This document shows, in pieces, positions 11,715-23,469 of a DNA stretch of 64,000 bases. Location of the stretch: contig JAKGHH010000008.1 in NCBI GenBank assembly GCA_022828595.1, forward strand, positions 26,032,378 through 26,096,377. The letters are read 5' to 3'. The stretch's first letter is position 1, and every line of letters begins with the position of its first letter. Source of the stretch: Nelumbo lutea (Eukaryota; Streptophyta; Magnoliopsida; Proteales; Nelumbonaceae). A program made the position numbers and the translations under genes. The notes under the pieces are model-generated. The model ran no database searches. It saw only the letters and a list, made by a program, of their open reading frames with translations, and had not been told where the DNA came from.

Positions 11715-13040
11715 ATGGCCGAAACTGAGAGTATAGCTCTCAAAGAAGCGCTTCTTACCCAACAACAGCTTCTTCATAAACTGACTACAGAATTGGAGGA
11801 GGAAAGAGAAGCCTCAGCCACAGCTGCTACTGAAGCTTTATCCATGATATTGCGTCTACAAGGAGAAAAGGCAGCTGAAAAGATGGAAGCAAGTCAATAC
11901 AAGAGAATGGCAGAGGAAAAGATTAACCATGCTGAGGAATCTCTGGCTATTTTTGAGGAGCTCATATTTCAGAAAGAAATGGAGATTGCTTCACTTGAGT
12001 TCCAAGTTCAGGCTTACAAGAACAAACTACAGAGTGTGGGTCTAAATGATTCATATATTGGGCAGCTGAATAATCAGTTTGTGCGTAGAAATGAAGCCTA
12101 TTTCAAGGATATTGGTGTTCATCAATCTGTAAAAAAGAACAATTCTCTCCCTGCAGCTCAACATAAAGATTCATGTTCTAAGAAGGGTATTGTAGGAGAA
12201 GATGGGTCTGCACTTTTGCTTCAAGAATTGATTCCAAGGACAATTGATAAACTGGATTTTGAGTCTGATATTCTGGACAATGAGATGCATAAGGTGTCTG
12301 AAGAATCTGCTGTTGCAGACCATGATTCATACTGGAAACAAATCGAATGGTTGGATAAACAAGTTGACTTACCTCATAATAAAGACATTGGTATAGGAAG
12401 TGATCCACTAAAATCCATGGAGGTTAAGTTGAATGTTGGAAGTACACTCTCACTTTCAAGTTCTCAGGTTGGAAGTCCCAAGAATATATTTGAGCTTGAT
12501 GCATCTGATGTTCCATGCTTGGAGACAAAAAATATTAGAAGTACATCTTTCACAAAAAGTGTCCATGATATATTTGAAGTCCCACAAAGTCATGAAAATT
12601 ACAAACACTCTGGATCAAAGAAAGAAGAATGGCAAACATTCATCCACTATGGTGAGACCAGGCTTGGAAAGGCAGATTCAGTCCCACAGGGAACTTCAGA
12701 TTGCTATTTAGAAGACAAAGCCAAGTGTGCAAAGAATGTTCTGCCCTATGCAAAGCATGAGAGCATGCTTTTTAAACAAACAAATGAGGTTAAACATGAC
12801 TCCCTTTCTGTGGCTCCTCCTGTTGATATTACTCTATTGCAATCTGAGGTTTGGCAGCTTAGTAAACGATTAGAGTTACTTTTGAATGATAGAAGTATTA
12901 AGCAAGAAGCCTCTAATCGAAGGGAAGAGGAACTGAATATGTTAAAGGAGATTCATGAAAAGATCAATGTGGTAAACTCTGACCGAAGGAATAGGCAGTT
13001 GCCTCCACTTGATGAATCTCCAGTATGTTCTGTCACTGAG
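11715..13040 (+). CDS. GTD-binding domain (DUF593) protein, myosin-binding-protein-like, main exon
   Basis: The 442-codon exon encodes a coiled-coil protein. Its first ~105 residues match the GTD-binding domain: ALLTQQQLLHKLTTELEEE, EALSMILRLQGEKAA, EASQYKRMAEEK, AEESLAIFEELI, KEMEIASLEFQVQAYK. Proteins of this family (MyoB type) bind the globular tail of class XI myosins and act as vesicle or organelle receptors. The middle is low in order; a second coiled coil (about residues 375-430) precedes the exon end. No transmembrane segment is seen, unlike membrane-anchored relatives. ATG 11715 is chosen because an in-frame TGA lies at 11700-11702 and it opens the conserved domain. A consensus donor (GAG|GTATGT) at 13041 ends the exon in phase 0. 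A short last exon is possible at 13164-13220 (acceptor TTTGCAG, 18 codons, TGA), but that part is weak. Without splicing the frame stops at 13079. Confidence 0.85.
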
Positions 13041-13273
13041 GTATGTCTTATTGGTTATGTTTCAACACCATTATTTTGATTCCATGATAGTTTCTACCAG
13101 GTTAACTTGATTTTCTACTTATTTATGTGTTCTTGAAAGGACTTTTTCTATGGATGTTTGCAGATTTTCCAAACATGGATGTGTAGAGTTTGCACTGTTT
13201 GTACTGGACGATTAGCATGAGTTAATTGTTTAATACTTTGTAGGATATCAGTTTGATACAATGATTTTGTAAT

Positions 13274-13480
13274 ATGGTTTATTTGGATTTGGTGCAACTG
13301 TTTCAAATGTTACTGCCTCAAGAAAGATCAACTGAGCTTCATGCAACATCAGTTCCAGAAGTGCTGCTGTATGTTTATTTCAACAGAGTACTAGAAATTA
13401 CAAAAAGTTGGGAAAGAACATCTTTGGCTTTCAAGAAGTGGCATGAACTAATGGAAACGACTATGGTTGGGATTTATTTA
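13274..13480 (+). other. Unassigned open frame downstream of the GTD-binding gene
   Basis: An open stretch with near-exonic composition reads QLFQMLLPQERSTELH and later WERTSLAFKKWHELM before running into T-rich sequence. I do not recognise it. It could be an extra exon, or captured sequence next to the CACTA-type terminus at 13714. Confidence 0.2.
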
Positions 13481-13713
13481 TTTATTTTTTGTGACACAAA
13501 ATGTATACTATGCAAGAATACTTTAATGTACTTGAAAAACCATATTATATGTCAAGTGTCTTTTCATGGAATTGTATGCAAGAACTGCTTTCTTCATTTG
13601 GCATCTACATCCTATTACTTAGCTCATACGGAAACTTCTTTGGCTTTCAAGATGCTTTGATATGCATATTACTCTCTCAACCTCACAAAGGAAATATTTT
13701 CTTAGTTTTCACC

Positions 13714-13830
13714 CACTACAAGAAAATATGCCTTTGGTGGCATTTTTTTATAGAGGGGTTTCACATAACGCCACAATATAGGCATTTTCTAGCAGCAGTT
13801 GTTGAGAACTGCTACTAGAAATGCCACAAT
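13714..13830 (+). mobile_element. CACTA-type transposon terminus
   Basis: Starts with CACTACAAGAAAA, the classical terminal inverted repeat of plant CACTA (En/Spm) elements, followed by subterminal repeats of the GGTGGCATTT / GCCACAATAT / ATGCCACAAT type in both orientations. No convincing partner terminus was found: the best, a weak TTTTTCTAGTATG near 15376-15388, does not give a matching 3-bp target duplication. Confidence 0.6.
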
Positions 13831-14149
13831 TTCTCTTTTCTTTCTCTCCAGTGAACTTCCCCACTGAAACTCTTTCTCCTTTCTCCTGGAATTGGTGATT
13901 GAAAAATCTAGGGCTTCTTTGGCTCATTTTTCATCTTTGGAATTCAGGTGTCACCTATAAATCTCAGGTATCCGTCTCTCAAAATGAGAGAGCTCAATGG
14001 ATATATAGGTGCTTCACCAGTTCCATTTTTTTTTTCTTTTTTGCCATCTTTATTCTTTTTTTACCAATTTTCATTCGCCCTTAGTCCATGCAGTTTGGAA
14101 ACACCGACACCTCGGCTATTTGGGGTCAGATCCCAGCAGCTTTGGTTCC

Positions 14150-15110
14150 CAGGTTTTATCCATCGAGCACAATGGCATAGTGAATCCTCTAATGGTTATT
14201 TCATTCTGTAAGGTGGGTAAATCGAGCTTGTTTTCAAGGAATTCTGTTTGAAGAAGTAAAGTCTTATTTGAATTGTCACTTTGTTGGTTTTGCTGTCAGG
14301 CAAGAATTCTCATTTTCTTGGTGTTTCTGATGAGGATGGTGGGTATGTTAGCATTTATGACATGTCAAAAGCTTCTGTCTTTAACCTCTTGTCGAGAAAA
14401 TGCAGATATATTGCTATCTTGATTTCCTAGCCTCATCTATCTCTTTAGTTACTCGTATCTTACTTTCATTTTCATTCCTTGAAACATTTGAAGTGCACCA
14501 TTACTTTTAGATTGGTTTCATATGAAGCTAGAGTTTGCGATTGGGTTGCACATTCTAATGCCATTTCTGATGTGCGTTGTGTCACAGTACTTCAAACTCT
14601 CTCTATCCTCCTGTTATAAAATTTGATTCATTGTTATGCTTTACACTGTTTAGTTGTTATTTCTTGGTTGATTACTCTATGTTAAGATGGCTGATCTTTT
14701 CAAAGTTGAAAGCATGACATTTCTTGCTGTAACATTCATTTTTGAAAACTTGAAAGTACTGATAACAAGGGTACCATCTTATTACTTGAGATGAATCCAT
14801 GGATTTATTGGTTAATACCTGTTGGCCAAAGAGTTCTATCCAATGCAGACTATATTTTTCTATTAAAAAAATTTGTTTTGTTAAGATGGGCAAGACGTTT
14901 CTATCACCATAGATCTTCACTTTTTTGAATTTAAGAAAACAAAAGTAATGGGATTATTTGCAGGGTTTGGTAAGTGAGCACCTGCAGGTTTCCTCTTGTG
15001 TGGTCATTTTAATGACAGATTTTGGTGTCTCTGTTACTAATCTGTTGTGTTTTATGTTTTGGCAGGATGATAGCCCCATTGTGATAACTTTAGGAGATCA
15101 GTCAATAAGC
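14150..15110 (+). pseudogene. CDT2/denticleless (DTL)-like WD40 gene fragment
   Basis: Four exon-like pieces in order match the N-terminal WD40 part of plant CDT2, the substrate receptor of CUL4-DDB1 ubiquitin ligase. (1) 14156-14216 gives VLSIEHNG..NPLMVISFCK and a GTAAAT donor at 14217. (2) From 14300, after a CAG acceptor, KNSHFLGVSDEDG then YVSIYD, with a frame slip before CRENA near 14395. (3) After TTTTAG near 14512, EARVCDWVAHSNAISDV. (4) 15066-15110 after GGCAG, DDSPIVITLGDQSI, after which similarity is lost and a stop follows at 15175. The frame slip, missing donor after exon 2, and loss of most WD repeats and the C-terminus mark a dead fragment. It lies just inside the CACTA-type terminus at 13714, so capture by a transposon is possible. 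Not part of the upstream gene, although exon 4 would splice to it in frame by chance. Confidence 0.7.
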
Positions 15111-15599
15111 TACTCTAACTTATTTGAAAGAATTGTTAATCTAATTAGCATGTGTCAACCCTCTCATCTGATGTAATCTGGTTGAAACTCATTTGAGTAA
15201 GGCTTAATTGGTTTTAGTTCTTAGGTTAGGTCAGTTCCCCAAAATGGAAAATGGATGATCTAGTTCAAGACTAAATGTGTGTTTTAAGCAAGGTTAGAGG
15301 TATAGTATCTAATATTTCATCTTGATTCACACAACCTCTCTACATATTGTTTGATTCATCTTCTAGTACAATGTGTTTTTCTAGTATGTAAAGCCTTGTT
15401 TTTATTATATTAGTGATATAATTACATTATTACCCTTGAGACAAAAGACCCAATGTCTAACACAAGAAACAACAAAGAAATAAAAGCAAAAAGACCAAAC
15501 TAACCCTATGACCAGCTTTATAACTCAAGAAATACTTGATGTGCTTTTTTCGGTTTTATATGTATCAGAACAATTAATTCACAAAATTCTCTACAATTT

Positions 15600-15616
15600 T
15601 CCCAAATGTTTTCTAC

Positions 15617-15651
<35 letters not shown>

Positions 15652-16300
15652 ATATTTTTGTGTTTTTATATTTTTAAAATTTTATTATTTAATTATAACT
15701 TCACAAGTTGACACATTTTACCCAAAATACTAAATTGATCTACCACCAAAACAGGAAACGATTTCCCTTTTGGGTTAATTTTGAATTTTGTATTTTATTT
15801 ATATCATCAATAAAAAATTAAAAACAATTCTTATTTATAGTGTCTAACTTTTAATATGATTAATTTAAAATATTAGTGATATGTCCAAATGCTTTCTATA
15901 GAGTTTCTATCTTTTTCATTTTTTGTATTTTTATTTTTTTTAAATTTTATTATTTATTTATGAAATCAATGTTTGACACATATGACACTTATTTTAATTT
16001 TTATTTATTTATCACACTTATTTTTCTTTAATATAATTAATATAAAATATTAGATAGGTGCCTAAATCTTGTTTACATTTTTTTTTGTATTATTACATAA
16101 TGCTTTTGTATTTTTATATCATTCCATTTTAATTATGATATCAAGGGTTGTATTGGTTTTAAATTTATATTTTATTCCAAAATCAATAAGAATAATTATT
16201 ATTTATCAAACTTTTTCTTTAATGCGATTAATATCTATATCTATATATATAACACTAGAGATGTGCCCAAATTTTCTATATTTTAAAAGTTTTTATTTAA
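15600..16300. repeat. Diverged tandem units, about 175-205 bp period
   Basis: A shared phrase of the form TTTAATATxATTAATxxxxxATATTAGxxxxGTGCCCAAATxTTxxxTA recurs near 15600, 15850-15905, 16025-16080 and 16212-16280, with T-rich spacers. Copies are strongly diverged, suggesting an old tandem array or the interior of a non-autonomous element. No coding sequence. Confidence 0.5.
15619..15647. repeat. (TA)n microsatellite
   Basis: About 14 TA units in AT-rich sequence. Confidence 0.95.
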
Positions 16301-16321
16301 TTATGATGTCATGGACTAGCC

Positions 16322-16479
16322 CACTTGACTTGGATAATTGAAATGTTTACTTGTCACCACGATGGAAAAACAGTTCCATTTTTGCGTAAATTTTAAAAAT
16401 CACTTGACTTGGATAATTGAAATGTTTACTTGCCACCACAATGGAAAAACAGTTCCATTTTTGCGTAAATTTTAAAAGT
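16322..16479. repeat. 79-bp tandem duplication
   Basis: Two adjacent 79-bp copies (16322-16400 and 16401-16479) starting CACTTGACTTGGATAATTG differ at only a few positions, for example TTGTCACCACGA versus TTGCCACCACAA. Confidence 0.9.
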
Positions 16480-16594
16480 CATTTATTTTATAGTATTAAA
16501 AGTATTGGATATAGATCTAATTGATAGAATTTATTTGTTTTTATTTTATGAAAGTAATATCTTAAATATAGGATTCAATAAAAGAATGAGAGTT

Positions 16595-16902
16595 TATTGA
16601 GGGGAATAGTATTTGGAGCAGTAGGATAGTTTAGTATTTCCATTCTTTTAGTAAGGGCAATCCTGTCCAAAATTTATCATAAACAGGGGTATTTTTGTAA
16701 GCACATTTTATTTACACTAATATAAGTAGTGGGCTGAGGACTTCTAGACTATTTCTCTATTCAGTTTTGACGCAGTTGTCTTCTTTCAGTCTTCTCCGTT
16801 CTCTTTCTCTTCCTCTTCATTCTATACTTTCTCCTTTTTATCTTTTCTTTTATTTCTGGTTGCTGCCTCATTACTGATTGACAGTGATTACCATGTTTTT
16901 CA
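16595..16902 (+). repeat. 5' LTR of copia I
   Basis: 308 bp. Matches 24309-24636 over its length, ending in the shared GATTGACAGTGATTACCATG and TTTTCA. Ends in CA next to the primer binding site. The start (TATTGAGG) has lost the expected TG seen in the 3' LTR (TGTTGAGG). Confidence 0.85.
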
Positions 16903-16914
16903 TGGTATCAGAGC
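16903..16914 (+). other. Primer binding site of copia I (tRNA-iMet)
   Basis: TGGTATCAGAGC directly abuts the 5' LTR. It is complementary to the 3' end of plant initiator tRNA-Met, the usual copia primer. Confidence 0.9.
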
Positions 16915-17370
16915 AGGTGAAGTGATTAGGGTTTTTTTTCTTCTTTCCTCCCTAATTGGTTGATTTTTTTTTTCTCTTCTAAGCGTGCTGCAACTATTGT
17001 TAGTGATTGGAGTTGAACCCAGATAGATTTCCGGGTGATTTGTGATGGTCTATACCATCACAGCTGCTGTGGAAAGTGACTGGTGATGTGCATGACCCTC
17101 TAGTGGAATCAAACCAAGAGGGAATCCATCGTTTCAATGGAAAAACTGAATCTGGAATGTGTACAAGTTGTGAGCTGATTGAATAGTGATGCCAAGACAA
17201 GTATTTCAAATCGTGAAGTGAAAGGTGCTGTCTTTTTATATTGAGAGTGATAAGGTTGGTATTTTCATCCCTTATTTTCTTTCAGCAGTTTTGTTAGGTC
17301 AAAATAACCTTTGGAAGTGTGTGTAACTTTGATTGAAGTTAAGTAAGATACAATGGAGTTAAGGCAACTG

Positions 17371-17751
17371 TTATGATACCTACAAACTTTATGTTAACCA
17401 CCATTAAGTTGAATGGAAGTGGAAACTATGCTACTTGGGCTAAATCTATAGAAGTTTCTCTCACAGCCAGGGACGGAAAACTCACAAGTGCTCAAGTGGA
17501 TACAACAAGATGCACAAATTAAGACTTGGTTGTGGAATTCCATAAAGACCAAAATCATCAGCACACTTATTTTTCTGGATACGTCTAAACAGATTTGGGA
17601 TCAAGTGAAGAGGATGTATTCGGGTAGCAATAATATCACGCGGATATATCAGTTGTTTCAATCATTTATAAGTTTACAGCCGGGAGGTAAGTCTCTTGAA
17701 AATTATTATTCTGATATGGTGAATATTTGTGAAGAATTAAACATTTACTAG
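17371..17751 (+). pseudogene. copia I Gag, N-terminal and UBN2-type part
   Basis: ATG at 17371 opens MIPTNFMLTTIKLNGSGNYA, then TWAKSIEVSL, the standard copia Gag start. A frame change near 17480 leads to WNSIKTKIISTLIF, TSKQIWDQVKRMYSG and LENYYSDMVNICEEL, the UBN2 Gag segment. A TAG at 17749 interrupts it. Gag would form the particle around the element RNA. Confidence 0.75.
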
Positions 17752-17939
17752 CCTGTCACTAGTGATATTACAATTATGGAAAAGTAGAGGAAAGAGTTAA
17801 GTTTTACTAAATTTCTCTCAGGCATTAAACTTGAATATATATTAGTACGAGTCCATAATTACCTGATTTAGAAGTTGTGTTCTCTAGACTTCAAAGGGCT
17901 AGGTTATCTGAATCTATTCCTTTATCCGATTGTGCTGCC

Positions 17940-18613
17940 CTTGTTACTTCTGGAAGTGGTGGTTGATGTGTACATGGGGAGGACGTGGCCCATTTGGATC
18001 ATATGGTGGGAGAGGTGATATTGGAGGTAGAGGTGGTTGTGGTCGTGGATGGAATACAACTACTAGATTTTGCACTCACTGTGTGTTAGAAGGTTACATC
18101 ATTGCATACTGTAGAGACTTGTATGGAGTTCTATTTTGTTCACACTGCCATCATGAGGGCCATACACTCAAGTATTTCTGTTTGTTGAAGAAAACGAGGA
18201 GTTATGAAAATCAAACCATTTATCATGATGGAATGACTAATACATCTTTACAGACTATTGCTACTAATAATCAGCTAGATGGGAAAACTATGACCATCTC
18301 AAAGGAAGAGTATAATAGATTGATTGCAGCTACATCTTCATCCACTTCTACTCTTGCTCAAACATCAGGTACTAGCTCCACTTGCCTTCTTTCTACCACA
18401 TCTCCATGGGTCAATGACTCAGGAGCTACCGACCACATGACAAGTACTCCATCTGCTTTTACCCAGTTTTGTTCTTTACCTTCTTCTACACAACATGCCA
18501 TCGTTCCCAAAGGATGCACATCCCCAATTTCTGGAATTGCAAGTATCAGTCCAACTTCACAACTTCACAACTTCCTTTATCTTCTGTACTTTATGTTCCT
18601 TAATTTCCTTTGA
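17940..18613 (+). pseudogene. copia I Gag zinc knuckle region and protease
   Basis: A Gly/Arg-rich linker (GGRGPFGSYGGRGDIGGRGG) precedes two Cys/His clusters; the second, CSHCHHEGHTLKYFC, resembles the CCHC knuckle. Further on WVNDSGATDHMTS contains the DSGA active site of the copia aspartic protease. The frame ends at 18613 inside the protease. Confidence 0.8.
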
Positions 18614-18849
18614 TCTTATGTATGTGAATAAACTGACCAGGGCACTAAATTGCTCTGCCACCTTTTTTCCTTCCTATTATGTGTTTTAGGACCTCAAGAC
18701 GAAGTAGATTGGTGGAGTACATGAGTCTGGTGGTCTCTACTATCTAGGGGGTGGCTTAGAGAACACTGCTCTTTAATCATCATCTTCTGATGTGTAACCT
18801 TTCCAGCTACACTATTGACTCAGCCATCCTTCCTTGCAGAGTCTTCATG

Positions 18850-19650
18850 TTTTGTTTCCTTCAATACTAGCTAACATTAGCTTCGAGTGCAATGCATGTC
18901 AGCTTAGCAAGCATCATCGGGCTACTTTTCCTCCTCGTGCCATCAGTCATGTGTCTAGACCCTTTTAGTTCATTCTAATGTTTTGGGTTTGTGTCCTATT
19001 GTGTCCTATTTGGGGTTTAAGTACTTTGTTACTTTTGTTGATGATTTCTTTCAAGTTACTTGGTTATTTTTGTTAAAGGAAAGATCAAAGTTATTTTCTT
19101 TATTCAAATAATTCTTTATGGAAATAAAAACTCAATTTGGCCTCAATATTTGTGTTGTTCAATCTGATAATGCAAATGAATATTTGTCTTCTCCCTTAAC
19201 TGATTTCTATAATGAACATGGCATTTGACGTCAAACTTCTTGTGTTAATACACCTAAATAAAATGGTGTTGCTGAATGGAAGAACCGCCATTTATTAGAA
19301 GTGACTCGAGCACTTCACATTCATATGAATATTTCCAAAACTTATTGGAGTGATGCTATGCTTACTACTTGTTATCTTATTAATTAGATGCCCTCATTAG
19401 TTTTACATAATCATGTTTGTCATTCTGTTTTATTCCCTAATGTTCCTTTGTTTCCATTACCTCCACGCATATTTGGATGTGTTTCCTTTATTTATCTTTT
19501 TGAACATTAGTGAAACAAGCTTGAACCACATGCAGTTAAGTGTGTTTTCTTGGGATACTCCAAAATTCAAAAAGGGGATAAATGCTACAATCCATCTCTT
19601 TGTCGTCACTATATTAGTGTAGATGTCACTTTTCATGAATCAACTCCATA
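18850..19650 (+). pseudogene. copia I integrase, broken
   Basis: In shifting frames: CNACQLSKHHR (integrase zinc finger), FVTFVDDF...TWLFLLKERS, VQSDNANEY (second catalytic Asp), NGVAEWKNRHLLEVTRAL (catalytic Glu region; the usual R before the K is W), then WSDAMLTTCYLIN and FLGYSKIQKG. At least four stops interrupt it. The final 118 bp recur at 22373-22490 because of a local duplication. Confidence 0.8.
19533..19650 (+). repeat. Duplicated copia I segment, copy A1
   Basis: 118 bp (TTAAGTGTGTTTTCTTGGGA to AACTCCATAT) repeated at 22373-22490 with about 10 differences. Lies immediately left of the nested LINE. Confidence 0.85.
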
Positions 19651-19868
19651 TATTTTTTTGGATAAATAACAAAGGCTTTTATTAGTAGATATTAATAAAG
19701 AAAGATACAGAAGGAGGTGTAAAAACACTTAACCCTCCCAAGAATACAGTTCAGATTACAAAATTGCCCAGAAAAAATTGACTCTTCCCACCCCTTGTTT
19801 GGCCAATGAATCTGCCAAGGAATTGGCACACCTCTTAGTCCATTGAAACTTGACTTCCATGTTTTGAG

Positions 19869-20423
19869 TTAGATGTCTTTCTTCTCATTTAGAAACTTCC
19901 ACAAACTAGAATCATCCTTCGTTAGCCAGTTTATAGCCAACTTGGAATCACCTTCCACTATCAGCTTTTTGATATTTAACTCTTGAGCTCTTTTTAACCC
20001 TTCCAAAACAACCAATATTTCAGCTCTCTGAAACAAATGGGCAGGAAACCAGTAAGTGATAACAATTCTCATCATTCTTCTTACAAAGGATGCACCAGTG
20101 TGGGGATAAACACCAATTAGGCCTTTTTCTTTGAAGTAGGTTGCAAGTGTTACACTTTTCAAGGAAAGCTTCCGAACAAAAAGCACTAATTTTGGGAGGA
20201 ATTGGTCTACCCCAAATTTCCAAAATTGGAAAAGGGACTCCAAAAACAGGTGGGGAATGAGCCAATTCTTTGAAGAAAGAGGAACATGAGAAACACTCGA
20301 AGGACAAGGGACCCAAATCCTACTATCCCTCCTAGAGGGGTCAATATCCACATCATCTAGGATTTTTAGTAGGTCAGATATAATGTTCAGTTCAAAGCCT
20401 TTAAGGGCCCTTTTAAAACCCAA
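19869..20423 (-). pseudogene. Nested LINE zf-RVT and partial RNase H
   Basis: The frame at 20423-19869 ends in AEILVVLEGLKRAQELNIKK and VEGDSKLAINW, the C-terminal half of the plant LINE RNase H (RVT_3 type). The zinc-binding part (KISAFC, CILCKKND, HLLVSCPF) is in the overlapping frame 20316-20020, so a frame change and an internal deletion join the two domains. Confidence 0.8.
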
Positions 20424-20549
20424 ATTCTAGTCAATAGTTGAATTAGAAGTGGTAAAAAAAGTGGAGACTAGCTCATTTTTAAAATGTGATAAAGAATACA
20501 AAGATGTGAATAGATCTTTCAACGAAGTGCTTCCCACCCAAACATGATC

Positions 20550-21056
20550 TCAAAATTTCACGAGGTTACCAGAGCACAGGTCATACCTGATTAGAGGAAG
20601 GAAAGAAGGAAGTATGGCATGAATGGATTTCCAAGGAGAAACTCTCGTAGCCCTAGCTGATACTCCCGAGTCCCAGCCATCCGCTGCTTGCCCATGAATA
20701 CTTAAGACAACTTGAGCCCATAATTTATCCCTCTCCAAAGTAAGTCTCCAAAGCCATTTCCCCAATAGAGCTTCATTCTTTTTCTGCAAATTGCCTAAAG
20801 TAAGCCCATCATCACTTTTAGTTTTGGTAACTATATCCCACCTGAATCTATGATCCCTTTTCTCCTTTCCTAGTTTCCATAAGAAATCTCTCATTAACTT
20901 TTCCAAAATCCCACATACTCCCTTAGGCATTTTAAACACCAATAGAAAGTAAACTGGCAGATTGGCCAATGTTGACTTAATCAAAGTTATCTTGCCTTCC
21001 ATGGATAGATAATTTTTCTTCCCAGATGCTAACCTTTTAGTGAATCTATCAATCAC
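20550..21056 (-). pseudogene. Nested LINE RT thumb/linker
   Basis: 168-codon stretch with RLASGKKNYLSMEGKITLI, LPVYFLLVFKMPKGV, MRDFLWKLGKEK and LGNLQKKNEALLGKWLWRL, all typical of the region after the active site in plant LINEs. Confidence 0.85.
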
Positions 21057-21292
21057 CGAGTTCTAGAAACTTTTCTTGCTTGGGTTATCCCCTAGTGGTA
21101 GCCCCAAATAGATCAATGGCCATTGAGCAATCTCACTACCCAAAATTCAGGCTCTATCCTCCACCTCACTTTCGCTCAAATTAATGCTAATCACATAACT
21201 TTTATCTAAATTCAATTTAAGATTAGTCACCTGTTCAAATACATAGATTACTTACCTCATCTCCACCACAAAAAAGAATTGTCATTAGCAAA

Positions 21293-21916
21293 CTATAGAT
21301 GTGTTACTGGAACCCAATTCCTCCTTACTCTCCAGCCTTTCACCAAATTTCTAGAATCTGCCCTCTCAATGAGCTTTTCTAGGACTTCAGTAATTAGGGT
21401 AAAGAGGAAAGGAGAAAGGGGGTCTCCTTTCCTAATGCCCCTAGTAGTTGGGAAATGATCTACCACCCTACCATTCACTAAAATGGAATAGTGGCAAGTC
21501 CTAATACATGCTTTCACCCACTTGCACCACTTCTTCCCAAATCCAAAAGACTCTAAGACTTCTAGTAGGAATGACCAATCCACTAGGTCATATGCCTTTT
21601 CAAGATCCAATTTGCACACTAACTCTTTCCTTCCACTTCTTTTGAAATCTTCCACAATCTCATTTGCAATTAGGATTTGATCCACAATTTGTCTATTCTT
21701 CACAAAGGCACTCTGATTTGGGGAAATTATTAAGGGTAGCACCTTTCTAATCCTCCGAGATAGCACCTTAGCAATGATTTTATAAAGGCTATCTACCAAA
21801 CTAATGAGCTTGAACTCTTTGGGGTGATAGGCATCTCCCTTTTTTGGAATCAGAGCAAGGAAGGTAGAGTTTAGACTTGGATTGATCACCCCTCTTTCAA
21901 AGAATTCAGAAAACAC
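21293..21916 (-). pseudogene. Nested LINE reverse transcriptase core
   Basis: 207-codon open stretch covering RT blocks from the fingers to just before the active site: ALIPKKG, SLVDSLYKIIAKVLSRR, QSAFVKNRQI, LVCKLDLEKAYDLVDW (first Asp retained), RGIRKGDPLSPFLF. A stop follows at about 21293 and the next block reads FAND instead of FADD, so one of the two catalytic aspartates is lost. Confidence 0.85.
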
Positions 21917-22285
21917 TCTTTGAATATCCCCCTTAAGTACCTCTCAGCAATCGTGATAAAAAGCCATCGTAAAGCCATCAAGACCAGGTGCTTTAGATCT
22001 ATTCATAGAAAATATGGCTACCCTTATTTCTTCCAATTCAAAGCTTCTCTCCAACCACACCCTCGATTCTGTCGGGAGTCTAGGCCACTCCAAACCTTCA
22101 ATCTATAATCTACTAGACATAGGCCTTCTACAGATGGATTTAAAATGGTCCACAAAAGACCCTTCAATCTCATTCTGTTGGGTCAATGTTACATCATTAA
22201 TCACTAGCTTGGAGATAAAGTTCTTCTTTCTCCTACCATTGGCTATAGCATGAAAGAATTTTGTGTTCCTATGTCCTTCCTTTAC

Positions 22286-22600
22286 TTCTCGTTCTTCTAT
22301 ATGTGGTATTCCTCTTTGTAATTCTTCTTCACAGGTTTCTCAATCTGTATATCCCAGGCCACCTCTTCCCGTATAGTTAAGTGTGTTTTCTTGGGATACT
22401 CTAAAACTCAAAAAGGGTATAAATGCTACAATCCATCTCTTTGTTGTCACTTTATTAGTGCAAATGTCACTTTTCATGAATTAACTCCATATTTTCCTTC
22501 CAATGATTGTTCTTGTTCTTCTATATGTGATATTCCTTTTCATGTTCCTCTTTACAGTTCTTCTCCATAGGTTTTTCAATCTATATATCCCAGGCCACCT
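22286..22600 (+). repeat. Duplicated copia I segments B1-A2-B2
   Basis: 22286-22368 (B1, TTCTTCTATATGTGGTATTC to CAGGCCACC) matches 22510-22600 (B2); 22373-22490 (A2) matches A1. The order A1-LINE-B1-A2-B2 shows that an A-B block was tandemly duplicated and the LINE entered the first copy at the A/B junction. Confidence 0.8.
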
Positions 22601-22859
22601 ATTTAATAGGTTTACAAGAAGAGGCCATTGGCTCAAGCTTTTACACTGCCTGCTTTTCCGTCTACAGGTCTTGGTGGTCCCCCTACCACATATAGAGAGT
22701 CCTTCCATTATTGAACCACCTTTGGATTTAGATGTTCCCATTGTTCTCCGGAAGGGTAAACATTTATGTACTTCACACCCTATTTTCAATTTTGTTTCTT
22801 ATAAGTTCTTGTCCACTTCAGCCCATGCATTTGTTACCTTTCTTTCTATTGTTCCTCTA

Positions 22860-23460
22860 CTTAAGTCCTTGCAATAAGCCTTATTTGATCCTGGGTGGAG
22901 GACAGCTATGGAACAAGAAATGCTAGCACTACATCAAAATGGTATTTGGGACTTAGTTCCCCCTTCTTTCTAGTAAGAAGCCTGTTGGATGTCGGTGGGT
23001 GTATGCAGTGAAATTCCAACCTAATGGGTGTTGATTTTGATGAAACCTTCTCTCTAGTTGCTAAGATTACTTTAGTACGTGTTATCATTTCTTTAGTTGC
23101 TATTAACCATTGGCCTCTCTTTCAGTTGGATGCTAAAAGTGCTTTCTTACATGGTGATCTGGTGGAAGAATTTTACATGGAACAACCACTTGGGTTTGTT
23201 GCTCAGGGGGAGTATCAAGGAACAACTTGTAGGTTGAAATGGCCTTAAACAATCACCTCATGCTTGGTTTGGGAAATTCAGTGAGATAGTTGTTGAATTT
23301 GGTCTCCTTAGGTGTTAGTCTGACTATTCTGTGTTTTGCATGACCTCTAAAATTGGTATTATTATTCTTGCTGTTTATGTAGATGATATTGTGATTTTAG
23401 GAAGTGATTCACAAGGTATTAGTAAGCTGAAACTGTTTTTGTAGGAGAAATTTCATGCCA
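22860..23460 (+). pseudogene. copia I reverse transcriptase, internally deleted
   Basis: MEQEMLALHQNGIWDLVPPS opens the RT; after PVGCRWVYAVKFQPNG the frame jumps to VDFDETFSLVAK, so the stretch normally between them (about 20 residues) is missing. LDAKSAFLHGDLVEEFYMEQ and, after breaks, VYVDDIVILGSD (active site, about 23380) follow. Confidence 0.85.
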
Positions 23461-23469
23461 AAGACCTAG

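Larger units (their letters stand above)
19651..22285 (-). mobile_element. Nested L1-type LINE with RNase H segment, 5'-truncated
   Basis: Minus-strand LINE inserted in copia I. Its 3' end is at left (T-run at 19651-19657, TTTTATTAGTAG-type 3' UTR). From 22285 leftwards: SKAPGLDGFTMAFYHDC, then RT with LALIPKKGD, NQSAFVKNRQIVDQILIANE, KLDLEKAYDLVDW and GIRKGDPLSPFLFTL; the FADD active site reads FAND (about 21280). Then the RT thumb (MIDRFTKRLASGKKNYLS... LPVYFLLVFKMP), the zf-RVT (PPKISAFC, SPHWCILCKKND, CYHLLVSCPF) and part of an RNase H (AEILVVLEGLKRAQ, LIVEGDSKLAINW). The RNase H lacks its N-terminal half. The endonuclease and ORF1 are absent. Confidence 0.85.
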